Positions 50,163 to 61,207 of a stretch of DNA of 64,000 nucleotides are shown here, piece after piece. The translations under genes were made by a program, and so were the position numbers. Position 1 is the stretch's first letter, and every line of letters starts with the position of its first letter. Source of the stretch: Pseudomonadota bacterium (lineage in GTDB: Bacteria > Pseudomonadota > Gammaproteobacteria > Acidiferrobacterales > Acidiferrobacteraceae). Location of the stretch: NCBI GenBank assembly GCA_021819245.1, contig JAKARI010000004.1, forward strand, positions 1 through 64,000, given 5' to 3'. The notes beneath the pieces are model-generated. The model saw only the letters and a program-made list of their open reading frames with translations. It was not told where the DNA came from and ran no database searches.

Positions 50163-52895
50163 TCAGTGTTCCTCGGCAGCATGAATGTCGAGCCGGACCA
50201 GATCGAGCAGCGCGGTATCATCAAGCTCTGTGAGATTGATTTCCTGTCCCGGCTCGAGCACCCCGCGCACCAGCTCCCGTTTGTCGCGGATCAGCGCGTC
50301 GATGCGCTCCTCGATGGTGCCACGACATAGGAACTTGTGCACCAGCACATTGTACTTCTGGCCGATACGAAAGGCGCGGTCCGTGGCCTGATCTTCCACC
50401 GCCGGATTCCACCAGCGATCGAAGTGGATCACATGACGGGCAGCGGTGAGGTTGAGTCCGGCGCCCCCGGCCTTCAGCGACAGGATAAAAAAGGGCGTCT
50501 GCTCGTCTTCCTGGAAACGCCTGACGAGCTCGCGGCGCTGCTTGACCGGCGTGCCGCCATGCAGCACCAGCCCCTGCCGGCCGAAGATGCCGCCGAGAAA
50601 GGCGCGGAGCGGCTCAGCGGTCTCGCGGAACTGGGTGAACAGGAGCATCTTCTCCTGCCGGATGGCGATCACCTCCGCGAGCTCCTTGAGCCGCGCGAAC
50701 TTGCCGCTGTCCGCAGGCCTCCAGAGCCCGTCACCGAGCCACTGCGAGGGGTGGTTGCAGATCTGTTTAAAACGCATCAAGAAGGCCAGCACCAGGCCGC
50801 GCCGATCGATGCCTTCCGCCCGTTCCAGACGTTGAGCGAGTTCCTTGACGGCGCGCTGGTACAGGACCGCCTGAACGGGCGTCAGCGCGCACCAAGCCGC
50901 CATTTCGGTCTTGTCCGGGAGGTCCGCGATCACCGCCTTGTCGGTCTTGAGCCGCCGCAGGATATAAGGCTGCACAAGCTTCTTAAGGGGTGCGAAATGA
51001 CCGCTTTCGCCAAGCCGCCTGCTCAAGGCGGCGAAGGCCTTTTCGCTGCCGAGAAGGCCCGGATGGGTAAAGTCGAAGATCGACCACAGGTCGGAAAGGC
51101 GGTTTTCCACAGGCGTCCCGGTGAGCGCGATGCGCGCCTGCGCCGTGAGGCCTTTTACCGCTCGAGTCTGCTTGGCGCCGGGGTTTTTGATCGCCTGGGC
51201 CTCATCTATCGCGAGGATACGCCAGTCCTGCCCGGCCAGAACCGGCTGCTTGAGCAGCATGCCGTAGGTCGTCACGACGAGGTCCGCGCCGGCGAGATCG
51301 CGCCCATCCACTGAACGCACCTCCTCTGGGGGCATGGCAGAAGGGTGGACGACCAACACGCGCAGCGTCGGTGCGAACCGCTCGGCTTGCGCCTGCCAGT
51401 TCGCAAGGAGCGAGGCCGGCGCTACGAGCAGGCTCGGATGACCGGGCGATTCGCGTTGCAGGATCAGCAGCAGGGCAAGCAGCTGAATGGTCTTGCCAAG
51501 CCCCATGTCGTCGGCCAGGCAGCCGCCCAGGCCGAGCCGGGTGAGCAGATACAGCCAGCGCACCCCGGCCTGCTGATAGGGGCGCAAGGTTGCGTGAAGC
51601 GCCGGGCCGGGATCAACCCGGGCGAGCCCCTCGGGCGAACGCAAATGGCGCAAGGTCTCCGCAAGCCACGGCCCGGCGGCCACGTCGGCCCAGTCGCGCT
51701 CCAGGATGCCCCCCTCGGCCCCCGCCTCCATGCCGGCCGTCAGCCGCATCGCCTCGGCAAAGCTCAAGCCACCGGCGCGGGCGCGCCGCTCGATCTCGGC
51801 GAAACGGTCGAGCATCTTGGTGAGCCGCTTGCGATCCACCTCCACCCAACGGCCACGCAATAGTTGCAGACCGTCGGTGCGCGACAGCAGTCTCTCGATC
51901 TCCTCGCGGTGTAGTTTTTCGCCATCGAGGGTGATCGCCGCCTCGAAATCGAGCAGCGCCTCGAGCCCAACGCGCGATGCCGGCTCGCAACCGACCGACG
52001 CGCTCACCTTCGGCCGCGCCGGGCGACCACCCGCCCAGGAAGGGGGCATGCGCACCACAATGCCGGCGGCCTCGAGCCGGGGCACATCCTGCAAGAAGCG
52101 CCAGGCATCCTGCGGCTGCCAGCGCAGCGGATGGTACATTTCCCCCGATTGCACCATCTCGTCTAGCCATGGGCAGCCCTCGGCGGCCCGCTGCACCGGC
52201 TCAAGCAGGGACAATAGCTGCGCGCGCCTCCTCACGCCGGCAAACTCAGCCAGCGCCTGCGAGAGCGGCAGATGCTGAGGCCTGCCGTAGGCGGAAAGCC
52301 CGGAGACATAGGTGGCGAGAAAGGCAAACGGCGCGGCCGGGTCCTTGCGGTTTTCAGCGAGGTTAAAATGGACGCGCCCCACCACATGCCAGGCGCTGTG
52401 GCGCGCGGCAAGAAAACCCGCCAGCGTCTCGCCCTTCGCCAGGGCGGCGCGCAAGGCGGCATGGATTTCGTTCCAGAGCGCCTCGAGCCGTTCAACTGAC
52501 AGATTCTCCGCGCCCGCAAAGGGCGGCGCATCGGTGATGCAAGCGGCGAGCTCAGGCGCGCCCGGTGCGGCAAGGGACGCCGGCAGCTCGTCCCCGGCCG
52601 TACACGCAGACGCGAGATAGCGGCCCGCGAAATCCCGCCACCACGCCCAGGTCGGCGGCAAGGCCTTGCCCATGAAACAGGCCGCCAGATGCAGGAGGCC
52701 CGCGCCGGACGAATCCGCTAACGCCTCGATGAGCGGTAATGCGACCTCGGCGGTCAGGGCGGGCGCCCCGTCGTGCGCCTCGATCACAAGGCGGCCGCGA
52801 GGCGTAAGGCGTGGCGCGAACGTTTCAATAAGGTTCCCCCCGGAAGGGGCCGTTGCCGCGCGCGAGGGCGATGGCGCGTCGTCTCTATGGATCAC
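50163..52895 (-). CDS. SNF2-family DEAD/DEAH-like helicase with N-terminal SNF2-associated region
   Basis: DDMGLGKTIQLLALLL, AIDEAQAIKNP, TGTPVENRL, SLKAGGAGLNLTAARHVIHFDRWWNPAVEDQATDRAFRIGQ. Confidence 0.95.
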   Translation of the reverse strand: MIHRDDAPSPSRAATAPSGGNLIETFAPRLTPRGRLVIEAHDGAPALTAEVALPLIEALADSSGAGLLHLAACFMGKALPPTWAWWRDFAGRYLASACTAGDELPASLAAPGAPELAACITDAPPFAGAENLSVERLEALWNEIHAALRAALAKGETLAGFLAARHSAWHVVGRVHFNLAENRKDPAAPFAFLATYVSGLSAYGRPQHLPLSQALAEFAGVRRRAQLLSLLEPVQRAAEGCPWLDEMVQSGEMYHPLRWQPQDAWRFLQDVPRLEAAGIVVRMPPSWAGGRPARPKVSASVGCEPASRVGLEALLDFEAAITLDGEKLHREEIERLLSRTDGLQLLRGRWVEVDRKRLTKMLDRFAEIERRARAGGLSFAEAMRLTAGMEAGAEGGILERDWADVAAGPWLAETLRHLRSPEGLARVDPGPALHATLRPYQQAGVRWLYLLTRLGLGGCLADDMGLGKTIQLLALLLILQRESPGHPSLLVAPASLLANWQAQAERFAPTLRVLVVHPSAMPPEEVRSVDGRDLAGADLVVTTYGMLLKQPVLAGQDWRILAIDEAQAIKNPGAKQTRAVKGLTAQARIALTGTPVENRLSDLWSIFDFTHPGLLGSEKAFAALSRRLGESGHFAPLKKLVQPYILRRLKTDKAVIADLPDKTEMAAWCALTPVQAVLYQRAVKELAQRLERAEGIDRRGLVLAFLMRFKQICNHPSQWLGDGLWRPADSGKFARLKELAEVIAIRQEKMLLFTQFRETAEPLRAFLGGIFGRQGLVLHGGTPVKQRRELVRRFQEDEQTPFFILSLKAGGAGLNLTAARHVIHFDRWWNPAVEDQATDRAFRIGQKYNVLVHKFLCRGTIEERIDALIRDKRELVRGVLEPGQEINLTELDDTALLDLVRLDIHAAEEH

Positions 52896-53309
52896 CGGCC
52901 TTAAAGCCCCCCTTGGCGTAACAAACCTCGGTCTGACGGCCGGTCGCCCCCGTTAAAGCGGGCGGACGTGCCCGCGGCAGGGCGCCGGGGCAGATTTCGG
53001 GCCGCGCGAACCGCGAGGACCGTGCGCCTCTCACCACAAGGAATATGCCCCCGAAAGACACGGGATCGCGGCCATCACGGCGGGCGCCCCGTGCGGATCG
53101 GTCCACATTGTAATGCCCGAAGCCTTACCCCACAAACGGCATTGGGGGGCCGAAATGGCAGGAAAGCGCCGAAGAAACCGGCCTCACACACAGCCGCCGG
53201 GACCCGATGTCCCTGCTGGGCATTCGCGCGGCAGGCGGGCGGCAGAGTCCGTCAACCCCCTTTCGTGTCCGCGCTTGTGCCCTCGCCGCGACCTTGGCAT
53301 GATGCCGCG

Positions 53310-53771
53310 ATGAAGGCCTTGATGCGGATGTACGCCCGCCGCCGTGATGGCCGCCTGCTCGACCGTTTCTTTACCCGCTATCAGGGTCGCACCCTGATCG
53401 TCCATCAGGGCCTGACCCTCGACTGGCTGGAGGAGCTCTTAAAACTCGGCGGGGGCGGCGGGCACTTTCGCATCGATGCGCGCCAGGGGCTTGATCGGCG
53501 CAGCCCCGTGTCGTGGATTGCGCACCGCTTCATCCTGCCGCTCCCTCTCCCCTTGCCCGTCCTGTGCGACGTCGGGCCGGCCATCATCACGATCCGCCAT
53601 CTGCAGTCGGCCGGCCGGCTGTGCCATCCCGCCGATATCGGGTGGATCCTGAACGATATGCGCACGCGCGACCGGGTCCACGCGACCTTGTCCCGCCGGT
53701 CGCATGAACTGTGCGCGCAGATGGGCCTGGCCCTCTCCGACAACGCCTACGACACGGACCTCGGCGGCTGA
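53310..53771 (+). CDS. hypothetical protein
   Basis: 153 aa ORF, plausible ATG, convergent with pmbA; no recognised domain. Confidence 0.5.
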   Translation: MKALMRMYARRRDGRLLDRFFTRYQGRTLIVHQGLTLDWLEELLKLGGGGGHFRIDARQGLDRRSPVSWIAHRFILPLPLPLPVLCDVGPAIITIRHLQSAGRLCHPADIGWILNDMRTRDRVHATLSRRSHELCAQMGLALSDNAYDTDLGG

Positions 53772-53781
53772 TCAGCCGCCG
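53762..53781. terminator. 20-bp perfect palindrome at convergent gene ends, candidate bidirectional hairpin
   Basis: CGGCGGCTGATCAGCCGCCG; both stop codons (TGA on +, TCA on -) lie in the centre. Confidence 0.5.
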
Positions 53782-55121
53782 GCGACCGTCATGCGCTCCA
53801 GAAGCCACGAGCCCGTACAGACATTGTGGCGGGTGTCGACGTCGCGTCCCACCGCGACCAGGCCCTTGTACATGTCCCGGAGATTGGAGGCGATCGTGAT
53901 CTCCTCCACGGGATGGACGATCTCGCCACCCTCGACCCAGAAGCCGGCCGCGCCCCGCGAATAATCGCCCGTCACGTTATTGATGCCAAAGCCTATGAGC
54001 TCGGTCACAAACAGGCCGCGCCCCATCGTACGCAAAAGGCCCGCCAGATCCTCCGCGCCGGGCGCCACCGTAAGATTATGCACCCCGCCGGCATTGGCGG
54101 TGGTGACAAGGCCCAACTTGCGCGCCGCATAGCTGTCGAGGCAATAGCGGCGCAGGATACCGTCGGTGACGAGGTCGCGATAGCGGGTCTCGACCCCTTC
54201 GCCGTCGAAGGGCGCGCTGCCCATGGCCTTCTTGCGGTGCGGCTCTTCATACAGATGCACCCACTCCGGGAACAAGGCGGTGTCGACGCTATCGACGAGA
54301 AACGATGAGCGCCGGTACAGGCTCGGCCCGCTGATGGCCGAGACCAGGTGCGATACCAGGCTGCGCGCCACCTGGGCCTCATAGAGGACCGGGACCTGGC
54401 AGGTCTTGATCTGGCGGGCCCCGAGCCTGCGCACGGTGCGATGCGCGGCCCTGCGTCCTATCTCCTCGGCCGCCGGCAGATCACGCGGATCGCGCACCGC
54501 GGCATACTCGTAATCGCGCTGCATCGCGCCATGGCCGTCATCGCCCAGCACCGCGCAGCTTAGCCCATGGCGGCTTGCGCGCACGGTCCCGAGGAAACCA
54601 TGGCTCGTGGCATAGACATCGGTCCCGTCGTGGGTGGTGATGGTCGCCCCCTCGGAATTGCGGATGCGTGGGTCAGCGGCAAACGCCGCCGCCTCGCAGC
54701 GCGTGGCGAGATCGATCGCCTCTTCCATCGACAACGGCCAGGGATGGTGGAGGTCGAGGTCAGGGATGTCGCGCGCCAGATGGGCGGGGTCGGCAAGCCC
54801 GTTAAAGGGATCGGCCGCGGTATGGCGGGCGATGGCGCACGCCGCCATGACCGCCTCCGACAGGGCCTGCCCCCGGAAATCCGCGGTGCTGGCCGATCCG
54901 CTGCGCTCCCCGAAGAAGACGGTTATGGACAGGCTCTTGTCGCGATGATGCTCGACGGTCTCGACATCGCCCTTGCGGACCGTGACCGACAGGCCATTGC
55001 CGAACCCGGCATTCACCTCCGCGGCGCTTGCCCCCTGGCGCCGGGCCAGATCCAGGGCCTGGGCCGCCAGATCCTCGAGTGATGGCGCGCGCTTGTGCGT
55101 CGTGATCGTGGCGTCCATCAT
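53772..55121 (-). CDS. pmbA: metalloprotease PmbA/TldE
   Basis: TldE family signatures ([52 protein letters not shown]); overlaps tldD. Confidence 0.96.
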   Translation of the reverse strand: MMDATITTHKRAPSLEDLAAQALDLARRQGASAAEVNAGFGNGLSVTVRKGDVETVEHHRDKSLSITVFFGERSGSASTADFRGQALSEAVMAACAIARHTAADPFNGLADPAHLARDIPDLDLHHPWPLSMEEAIDLATRCEAAAFAADPRIRNSEGATITTHDGTDVYATSHGFLGTVRASRHGLSCAVLGDDGHGAMQRDYEYAAVRDPRDLPAAEEIGRRAAHRTVRRLGARQIKTCQVPVLYEAQVARSLVSHLVSAISGPSLYRRSSFLVDSVDTALFPEWVHLYEEPHRKKAMGSAPFDGEGVETRYRDLVTDGILRRYCLDSYAARKLGLVTTANAGGVHNLTVAPGAEDLAGLLRTMGRGLFVTELIGFGINNVTGDYSRGAAGFWVEGGEIVHPVEEITIASNLRDMYKGLVAVGRDVDTRHNVCTGSWLLERMTVAGG

Positions 55122-56581
55122 TCCTCCGTCCCGCCTACTGTCAAACCGTCTATACGCAAGGTCGGCTGGCCGACGCCCACCGGCACGCTCTGACCGTCCT
55201 TGCCGCAGGTCCCGACGCCGGTATCGAGGGCGAGATCGTTGCCGACCATGGCCACCCGGGTGAGGACATCGGGGCCATTGCCGATGATCGTCGCCCCACG
55301 CACCGGCCGACCGATGCGACCCTGTTCTATGAGATAGGCCTCGGAGGCCGAGAACACGAACTTGCCGGAGGTGATGTCCACCTGGCCGCCGCCGAAATTG
55401 ACCGCGTACAGGCCCTTTTTGACCGACGCGATGATCTCCTCGGGCGGCGTCTGTCCGGCAAGCATATAGGTATTGGTCATGCGCGGCATCGGCAGATGCG
55501 CATAGGACTCGCGACGCCCATTGCCGGTGGGGCTCATACCCATGAGCCGCGCATTCATGCGATCCTGAATATAGCCGCGCAATACGCCGCGCTCGATCAA
55601 AATGGTGCTCTGAGTCGGGGTCCCCTCGTCATCGACGTTGAGCGAGCCGCGGCGCCCCGGCAGGGTGCCATCATCGACCACGGTACAGGTATCGGCCGCG
55701 ATCTTGTCCCCCAGCCGGCCGGCAAAGGCCGATGTGCCCTTGCGGTTGAAGTCGCCTTCGAGCCCATGGCCTATGGCCTCATGCAGCAGGATGCCCGGCC
55801 ACCCGGGACCCAGCACCACCTGCATGGTCCCGGCCGGGGCGCTCGCGGCCTCGAGGTTTACGAGCGCCTGGCGCACGGCCTCGCGCGCGTAGGACAACGC
55901 CCGCTCCTCGGTGAGGAAGTATCCGTAATCGGTGCGCCCGCCGCCCCCTGCGGTGCCGTGTTCGCGGCGGCCGTCCTGCTCCACTATGACCGTCACGTTC
56001 AGGCGCACAAGGGGCCTGACATCGGCCGCCATGACGCCGTCGCTACGCACGACCAGTATGGTCTCCTGAGATCCGCCCAGGCTCGCCATCACCTGCTTTA
56101 CGCGCGGGTCGATGCGGCGCGCCTCTTGCTCGACGCGCTCGAGCAGCGCCACCTTGGCGGTGTCCTCGAGGCTGTGAAGGGGATCGAGGGGCTGATACAA
56201 CGAGAGCGCCCCGCCATCGCGCTTCGCCAGCGCCACGGTCTGCTCCCGCCCCCCGCGGGCTATGGCGCGCGCCGCGGTCGCGGCATCGATGAGCGCCGGC
56301 AACATGATCTCGTCGGAATAGGCAAATCCGGTCTTCTCGCCGGCGATCGCGCGCACCCCGACGCCCTGCTCTATGTGCCGATTCCCCGACTTGACCTGGC
56401 CCTCCTCCAGAGACCAGGACTCCTGACGGCTATACTGGAAATACAGGTCGGCGTAGTCGATGTGGTGCCCGAGCATACGCCCCATCACCTGATCGATCTC
56501 GCCTGCGCCTATCCCCGCGGGGACGAGCAGCGATTCACGGGCGCGCTCCAGATTGCGACTATGGGAATTGTCTGTCGTCAT
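55118..56581 (-). CDS. tldD: metalloprotease TldD
   Basis: [24 protein letters not shown] (HExxxH-type motif), MPRMTNTYM. Confidence 0.97.
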   Translation of the reverse strand: MTTDNSHSRNLERARESLLVPAGIGAGEIDQVMGRMLGHHIDYADLYFQYSRQESWSLEEGQVKSGNRHIEQGVGVRAIAGEKTGFAYSDEIMLPALIDAATAARAIARGGREQTVALAKRDGGALSLYQPLDPLHSLEDTAKVALLERVEQEARRIDPRVKQVMASLGGSQETILVVRSDGVMAADVRPLVRLNVTVIVEQDGRREHGTAGGGGRTDYGYFLTEERALSYAREAVRQALVNLEAASAPAGTMQVVLGPGWPGILLHEAIGHGLEGDFNRKGTSAFAGRLGDKIAADTCTVVDDGTLPGRRGSLNVDDEGTPTQSTILIERGVLRGYIQDRMNARLMGMSPTGNGRRESYAHLPMPRMTNTYMLAGQTPPEEIIASVKKGLYAVNFGGGQVDITSGKFVFSASEAYLIEQGRIGRPVRGATIIGNGPDVLTRVAMVGNDLALDTGVGTCGKDGQSVPVGVGQPTLRIDGLTVGGTEE

Positions 56582-57390
56582 AACAATCTCCGATGCATGA
56601 CACTGGGTAGGCGGCGGCGAACCGCGGCCAGGGTCGCCTGGTCGATGCGCGCCATGGCGATCCCGGGCCCCTCGGGCCGCTCTGCCAGGATCGCGCCCCA
56701 GGGGTCTACGATCAGGCTATGGCCGTAGGTGGTGCGGCCGTTGTCGTGCCGCCCGCTTTGCGCCGCAGCGATGATATAGGAACTGTTTTCGATAGCCCTG
56801 GCGCGCACCAGGACCTCCCAATGCGCCTGACCCGTCGGGACCGTAAACGCCGCGGGAAGGGCCACCATCTCGGCACCCCCGTCGAGCAGCGCGCGAAACA
56901 GCTCCGGAAAACGCAGATCGTAACAGATGGCCAATCCCAGGCGGCCCCAAGGCGTAGGCACCGTCACCGCCGCCGGGCCTGCCTCGAAGCCATCGGACTC
57001 GGCGTAACGCTCGCCGGGCCCGAGATCCACGTCGAACAGATGGATCTTATCATAACGCGCGACCCGCTCCCCGTGATCGTTGAACACGAGACACGCGGCG
57101 CGCAGCCGCGCGGGATCGCGCGAGCGCATGGGGATGGTGCCGGCCACGACCCACATGCCAAGCGTCCGGCAGGCACCGGAGATGGCCTCTTGCATGGGTC
57201 CGCCCTCATCGGTCTCGGCGTGGCGCAGGCGCAACTCTTGCGAATCGGCCATGAGCGCGAAGTTCTCCGGCAGCACCGCAAGCTTGGCGCCTTGCCCATG
57301 GGCCTCGCGCAGGGCCGCCTGCGCGAGGGCCAGATTGGCTGCGACATCGCGCCCCGAGCCCATCTGGACCGCGGCCGCTATGGCCGTCAC
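56578..57390 (-). CDS. carbon-nitrogen hydrolase family protein (Nit1-like)
   Basis: [34 protein letters not shown] catalytic motifs; GTG start overlapping yhdP stop (GTGA). Confidence 0.93.
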   Translation of the reverse strand: MTAIAAAVQMGSGRDVAANLALAQAALREAHGQGAKLAVLPENFALMADSQELRLRHAETDEGGPMQEAISGACRTLGMWVVAGTIPMRSRDPARLRAACLVFNDHGERVARYDKIHLFDVDLGPGERYAESDGFEAGPAAVTVPTPWGRLGLAICYDLRFPELFRALLDGGAEMVALPAAFTVPTGQAHWEVLVRARAIENSSYIIAAAQSGRHDNGRTTYGHSLIVDPWGAILAERPEGPGIAMARIDQATLAAVRRRLPSVMHRRLL

Positions 57391-60300
57391 TCCTTGTCGG
57401 GCTTCCTGTGAATGCTGGGTTTGCTCCATGGCCCCTCGACGTAATAGGTTGTTTGTGTGCCCTGATCGATCTCGTGGGCGAATATCTTCTGCATGAGCAG
57501 GACCGCCGCGCCCGCGATCGGACCACCGAGCAGGCCGGTGGCGAGCGTGACGTTGTTCTGTATGCGCGGCTGTACCCGAATCCGCAGATTGAAGGTGCGG
57601 GCGGCCAGATCGGCCTCGCCGGCCACGATCATATCGGCCGACGGCCCGGCAATATGAATGCCCGGGGTCTTGGCATGGCCATTGAAGGCCGTCAGCGTGC
57701 CATCGATGCTATTAAAGGCAAATCCCCGCCCGAAGATGCCGTCAAAATCCAGGGTCAGATAGCGGGTCAGAGAGTCCACATTGAAGATCCCGAGCAGTTT
57801 GCCTGCCCCCTCCTTGACCCTGATGAATCGGCCATCATGCGATGCGAACCGCATGTGGCCCGTGAGGTGGCGCAAGGCGAAGGCCTCGGGGCCTCCGGGC
57901 CAGCTTATGGTCCCGCTCGCCGTCGTGCGTCCGCCCGCGACCTGATGGGGCAGACCCCAGGCCGACAGGCTACGCCCCAGGTCCGTACTGGCGAAGGCGA
58001 GCGTAAACTGCGACTCGGATTGGCCACCCCGCCTCGTCCATTGCCCGGACCCGCTCAGGCGCGCCGGCGGCTGGACGACGGTGATCCGCCGAAAACGAAA
58101 CCCGTCGGCATTCGGGGCGCCATCGATCACGACATGACCAAGGGCGTCGCCATCGACGGTCAGGCTATTGGCGGTAAACCGGACCGCCGGCAAGCGGCGC
58201 GGATCACGCACCGATGGCGTGGACTTGGGCGCATGCGGTGCGCGGGATGACGCCGGTATCACGAGGCGGGTCAAGTGCAAGGCGAGCGCCGGGTGCGGTC
58301 TTTCGCGCCAGGTCACGCTCCCGGCCACATCCGGCCCCTCGAGCACCCCGGCCCATGTGGCCGCCTGACGCTCAAATCGCGCGTGCACAACGCCAAACGA
58401 GCGGCCCGCCCACACCAGGGATCCGACATAGCCGGCCAACGCCCGGGGCGTGGCGAGCGAGGGCACCTGCGCCGCGGGATAGGTGCGCGAGAGACCCTGA
58501 ACGAAGGTGATCCAGGGTGCGATTGCGAGATAGCCGCTGCGTACGCCGACCGCAAGGCCAGGGGACACGACCTTGGGGGGCAGCGCCGATCCTACGCCGA
58601 CCCATAGCCCCTGGCGGCCACCACGCGCGCGCGCATAGGCAAGCCCCAGATGGCGGGCCACGACGCCGTGCGCGAATACCCCCCGGGCGTCGCTCACCAT
58701 CGTAAGCCGCAAGGTCGCCGGGACCCCTGCGGCCTTGCCCGCCGGATAGGGGAGGTCGAGCGCCAGGGCGCGCAGATCGGCCCGCACCCGGGCGACCAGG
58801 CGCCGCCGCCTGATCACATGCAGGCGCCAGTTCACGGGGCCGTGCACATAGCGCCGGGCAGGACCCGCCAGGGCCGCAAGGTGCGCGGCGTCGATCATAC
58901 CCGTAGCGCCCCCGCCCACGCCGCCGTGAGGCAAAGGCGCAAGCGTCAGCGCAAACGGCCCGCCGAGCAGGCGCCCCGACAGCCGGGCGCGCTCGGGGCC
59001 GGCGCCGTTGAATGCCACCGTACCGGTCAGGGCCCGCCAGCGTAGGGCCCTCGGCCCCAAGGGATAGCGCAGGGTGGCATGGGCAAGGCTCACCTGTCCA
59101 TGCAGCGCCAGGGGCCCCTGGCGGCGCGAGAACGGGATGTCGAGCACCAGTGAAAGCTGCGCCGCCCCGGCCCCGGAGATCGTCGTCGGCAACACCGCCT
59201 GCAGCGGGCGCCGGACATGGGGCAAGACCACCGTGAGGACCTTCCCCAGGCCGCCTTGCGCATGCACGCGCACGGTCACCGTGCCCGAGGGCGTCCCCAG
59301 CGGGCCCGCATGCACCGATACCTTCGGGACCGGCAGGCCCCCCAACACCCCTGAGCCGCGCACGGACAGCGCGGCGCCGGTTTCGCTTGCCGTCACCATC
59401 AGGTGACGCGCGCTCGGCCAGTCGGGCAGAAACCGATAGCGGCCGCGCCTTATGTGCAGCCTGACATGGAATACGCCGTTCCCATCACGAAACGGGAAAT
59501 CGGCGAGCGGCCCCTCCAAAGTGACGTGGCCGCGGGTCACGAGTCCTGCGCGTATGGTGCGCGTCAGCCACTGCCGCAGAGGGCGATGCAGGGTGCGCGG
59601 ATACAGATTCTTGAGCGCAGACAGATGCACATCATGCAAGACGGCCTTGAGAAACAGGACCGGACCCTGTCTTATCGTGCGTGACCCGCTGGCCACGGCA
59701 TCGATGGTCCCGGCGCTCGATAGGAGATGCAGGGCCGAAAGCCTCCACGACAGGCCTTGGGCATCCGTGTGCCACGACACGTGCGCGGCCAGGGCCTGAA
59801 CATGCAGCGGGCCTGGCAACGCCGCCGGTCCGCGCACGAGCCCATGGATGCCGCTTAGGGTAAGCGCTCCGGAATGGGTGCTTGCCACCACCGTACCCGA
59901 GGCATGGGCAAAAAACGGCCCGGAACCCGGGTGCCCAAGGCCCAGACCCGTAAAGTGGGCGCGCACTTCATAGTGCCGCCGGCCGGCGCGCAGATCGAGG
60001 CGCGTGAGCGTACCCCGGGGGCCGAGCCCCAGCCAGGCGGCGATGGGTCTGTTGCGCGGGTGCAGGTGCAGGTGGGAGGCCAAATAGACGACCTGAGTGA
60101 GGTGCAGGCGGGTTGCGTCCACGGACCACTGCCGCCCCCGGCGCGCGACATAAAGGCTTTTCGTGCGCGAATCGACGCCGGCCAGAGAGGAGACCACGTC
60201 CGCCGCATACAGGCGGAAGCCCTGGGGGGTCATCTTTAAGCTAAAGCGCCCGGCGAGGCCGCCAATGGCCATCGCCCGGCTCACGCTATTGGCGGGGACG

Positions 60301-61151
60301 AAGACCCGCGCCAACGCCACCTTGCCGCCGACAAACCCGAGCCGACCCTGGTCCCAATCGCTCCAGAGCCGTCCATTGACCGTGCCGGCAAGCGGCCGGA
60401 GGCCGCGACGGCCTGTCAGTGCCGCCGCGGCCTGAAGGTCGAGGGCGGCGGCATGGATGCCCACCGCGCCGTCAAAATGCGCGCGCGAGATCCTGCGGCC
60501 GGCGAACTCGACGGTCACCTGGCAGCGCCCGCACACCCCCGGTATCGAGGCCGAGGCGGTCAGGGTATGATCCTTGATGCCGGTCGCCCAGCTGGCATCG
60601 AGCGCCTCAAGCGAGACGGTATGCGGTCCCGGCAGCGCGACCGTGATCTGTCCGGCCTCAAGCCGCAGGGCGGATATCATTCCCAGAAACCGCCGCCAAT
60701 CGAAAACGGGTCCCGCATGGCGCGCTAGCCCCACGATATGGACGCCGTGCGCGGTCTCGCGCAGACTCAGATGCATGCCATTGATGCCGATAAACGCCGG
60801 CCACAGGCGGCCGCGCGCCAAGGCAAGCCATGACAGATCGACGCGCACCGCGCCTGCCGCCACCGCCGGGCCCGCGCGGCCCATGACCACAACATCCCGA
60901 AGCACGATCCCGGGACGCCAGCCGGCCCGCGCCGCAAGCGCCCCGACACGCACCTGAGCCCCGGCTGCGCGCGTCAGGGCCGCCTCGAGCGCCGGCCGGT
61001 CGGCCTGCAGAAGCGGCGTAAGCCACACAGGGCTCGTCGCAAGCGCTGCGGCCACGAGCGCCGCGCACGCACCCATTGCGGCGACCAGATACCGCACACC
61101 GCGGCTTCGGCGGCGCCAGAAGCCTTGTACACGCGCCCTGAGCCCTACCAT
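57387..61151 (-). CDS. yhdP: YhdP-family AsmA-like envelope protein
   Basis: 1254 aa, N-terminal TM, C-terminal DFDGIFGRGFAFNSIDGTL and QNNVTLATGLLGGPIAGAAVLLMQKIF; between rng and tldD. Confidence 0.92.
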   Translation of the reverse strand: MVGLRARVQGFWRRRSRGVRYLVAAMGACAALVAAALATSPVWLTPLLQADRPALEAALTRAAGAQVRVGALAARAGWRPGIVLRDVVVMGRAGPAVAAGAVRVDLSWLALARGRLWPAFIGINGMHLSLRETAHGVHIVGLARHAGPVFDWRRFLGMISALRLEAGQITVALPGPHTVSLEALDASWATGIKDHTLTASASIPGVCGRCQVTVEFAGRRISRAHFDGAVGIHAAALDLQAAAALTGRRGLRPLAGTVNGRLWSDWDQGRLGFVGGKVALARVFVPANSVSRAMAIGGLAGRFSLKMTPQGFRLYAADVVSSLAGVDSRTKSLYVARRGRQWSVDATRLHLTQVVYLASHLHLHPRNRPIAAWLGLGPRGTLTRLDLRAGRRHYEVRAHFTGLGLGHPGSGPFFAHASGTVVASTHSGALTLSGIHGLVRGPAALPGPLHVQALAAHVSWHTDAQGLSWRLSALHLLSSAGTIDAVASGSRTIRQGPVLFLKAVLHDVHLSALKNLYPRTLHRPLRQWLTRTIRAGLVTRGHVTLEGPLADFPFRDGNGVFHVRLHIRRGRYRFLPDWPSARHLMVTASETGAALSVRGSGVLGGLPVPKVSVHAGPLGTPSGTVTVRVHAQGGLGKVLTVVLPHVRRPLQAVLPTTISGAGAAQLSLVLDIPFSRRQGPLALHGQVSLAHATLRYPLGPRALRWRALTGTVAFNGAGPERARLSGRLLGGPFALTLAPLPHGGVGGGATGMIDAAHLAALAGPARRYVHGPVNWRLHVIRRRRLVARVRADLRALALDLPYPAGKAAGVPATLRLTMVSDARGVFAHGVVARHLGLAYARARGGRQGLWVGVGSALPPKVVSPGLAVGVRSGYLAIAPWITFVQGLSRTYPAAQVPSLATPRALAGYVGSLVWAGRSFGVVHARFERQAATWAGVLEGPDVAGSVTWRERPHPALALHLTRLVIPASSRAPHAPKSTPSVRDPRRLPAVRFTANSLTVDGDALGHVVIDGAPNADGFRFRRITVVQPPARLSGSGQWTRRGGQSESQFTLAFASTDLGRSLSAWGLPHQVAGGRTTASGTISWPGGPEAFALRHLTGHMRFASHDGRFIRVKEGAGKLLGIFNVDSLTRYLTLDFDGIFGRGFAFNSIDGTLTAFNGHAKTPGIHIAGPSADMIVAGEADLAARTFNLRIRVQPRIQNNVTLATGLLGGPIAGAAVLLMQKIFAHEIDQGTQTTYYVEGPWSKPSIHRKPDKE

Positions 61152-61207
61152 CGAATCATCGACTCAGATTCCCCCGAGGGATCCGGTCACGCATCGCCCT
61201 AGGCGCT

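Noticed and set aside
55496-56728. 410-aa + strand ORF antisense to tldD
   Set aside because: Shadow ORF; tldD metal motif is on the minus strand
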